From NCBI RefSeq assembly GCF_004010325.2, contig NZ_SADR02000003.1, positions 298,401 to 362,400 on the forward strand: a stretch of 64,000 bases of DNA, given 5' to 3'. The stretch's first letter is position 1; every line of letters starts with the position of its first letter. The notes beneath the pieces are model-generated. The model did no database searches and was not told where the DNA came from. It worked only from the letters and a program-made list of their open reading frames with translations. The position numbers and the translations under genes are program-made. This stretch comes from Mesorhizobium sp. M00.F.Ca.ET.216.01.1.1. Its GTDB lineage: Bacteria; Pseudomonadota; Alphaproteobacteria; Rhizobiales; Rhizobiaceae. Of this stretch, positions 63,693-64,000 are shown piece by piece.

Positions 63693-63721
63693 GCAACAGG
63701 ATTGTGACAGTACCGTGATAC
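63693..63721 (-). promoter_or_regulatory. Predicted Pho box of olsB
   Basis: On the minus strand, CTGTCAC-AATC-CTGTTGC (63710-63693) matches the PhoB consensus at 10 of 14 bases. A third, weaker unit GTATCAC lies 11 nt further upstream, giving the typical 11-nt period. It ends 52 nt before the olsB start. Confidence 0.5.
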
Positions 63722-63781
63722 GGCTCAGCGGGCAATACTTCGTCGGCTGAGGACAGGGCTTCGAACTCGGGTTAACGCGCT

Positions 63782-64000
63782 TTAGGGATTGCGGTTGATC
63801 TGATTCCATGGGGCTTCCATGATTCGGAGCCCTGTCATGACCATTGCCGCCCTCGAAGGATTTGAGAAGCCACGCCTGAAGGCGCTGCTGGAGCATTTTT
63901 CAGCCATTGAAGATCCGCGTGAGCCATGGCGGGTGGCACATCCGCTGCCGGAAGTGCTGCTGCTGGTCGTCTGCGGCACGATCTGCGATTGCGACGACTA
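63782..64000 (+). mobile_element. Left end of an ISAs1-like insertion sequence, cut by the window edge
   Basis: The transposase reading frame begins at 63837, and a leader with a small GGGCT/AGCCC hairpin precedes it. The outer inverted repeat probably starts near TAGGGATTGCGG (about 63783), but the other end is outside the window, so the border and target duplication cannot be set. Confidence 0.55.
63837..64000 (+). CDS. ISAs1-family transposase, N-terminal part
   Basis: The first 54 codons are open to the window end. The start MTIAALEGFEKPRLKALLEH and then SAIEDPREPW and LPEVLLLVVCGTI are typical of the DDE transposase-associated N-terminal domain of ISAs1 elements. The catalytic DDE part lies beyond the edge, so intactness cannot be judged. 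Confidence 0.85.
   Translation, partial: MTIAALEGFEKPRLKALLEHFSAIEDPREPWRVAHPLPEVLLLVVCGTICDCDD

Overview
The window looks like chromosome of a Rhizobiales alphaproteobacterium, most likely Mesorhizobium or a close relative. It is GC-rich and densely coded. It carries several marker genes of that order: nrnC, olsB, an Fe-S APS reductase sulfate-assimilation operon, and an AbcR-like sRNA next to polA. It also carries many intergenic palindromic repeats of rhizobial type and several sugar ABC importers, each with its own regulator. I saw no tRNA, rRNA or CRISPR array. The only mobile element is the first part of an ISAs1-like insertion sequence cut by the right edge.

Layout. 1-8043: a sugar or sugar-acid catabolic locus. 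An enolase-superfamily dehydratase, a FadR-type GntR regulator, a 2-hydroxyacid dehydrogenase and an epimerase-like TIM barrel lie on the minus strand. They face a plus-strand operon of two more TIM-barrel isomerases and a Gfo/Idh oxidoreductase. Two TGGT-N3-ACCA palindromes lie between the two operons. 8057-19546: a C-P lyase operon on the minus strand (phnG-H-I-J-K-L, a hexapeptide acyltransferase, a 2H phosphoesterase of DUF1868 type, phnC-D-E1-E2) with the divergent repressor phnF. The phnG/phnF region has a predicted Pho box, a perfect -10 hexamer and a palindromic PhnF-like operator. No phnM, phnN or phnP lies in the window. 19596-28431: a second sugar locus with a ribose-type ABC importer, Zn-alcohol dehydrogenase, aldo/keto reductase, UxaA-family dehydratase and a regulator with two winged-helix domains. 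28653-31891: a copper operon (DUF2946, PCuAC, YcnI, CopC-CopD fusion). 32060-33487: gnd. 33484-42347: a LacI-controlled CUT1-type sugar importer with an isomerase, a Gfo/Idh enzyme and an aldo/keto reductase, with two matching operators about 287 bp apart.

42570-54267: mostly housekeeping genes. These are a Fur/Zur-type regulator, polA, the AbcR-like sRNA, an M20 peptidase, nrnC, several small proteins, a class A penicillin-binding protein, an SDR and a host-attachment-family protein. 54687-59607: sulfate assimilation (cysG, DUF2849, cysI, cysH, DUF934). 59751-63641: a DJ-1/PfpI protein, a fatty acid desaturase, grpE and olsB, then the IS element.

Most notable. (1) PolA has lost three of the four catalytic carboxylates of its 3'-5' exonuclease while its polymerase and 5'-nuclease motifs are intact. 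(2) A 2H phosphoesterase sits in the C-P lyase operon where PhnP chemistry would be needed. (3) A two-hairpin sRNA with C-rich loops lies upstream of polA. (4) A palindromic repeat of about 140-157 nt begins exactly at the base after a stop codon at both of its positions. (5) Pho boxes are predicted at both the phn operon and olsB, which suggests one phosphate-starvation response.
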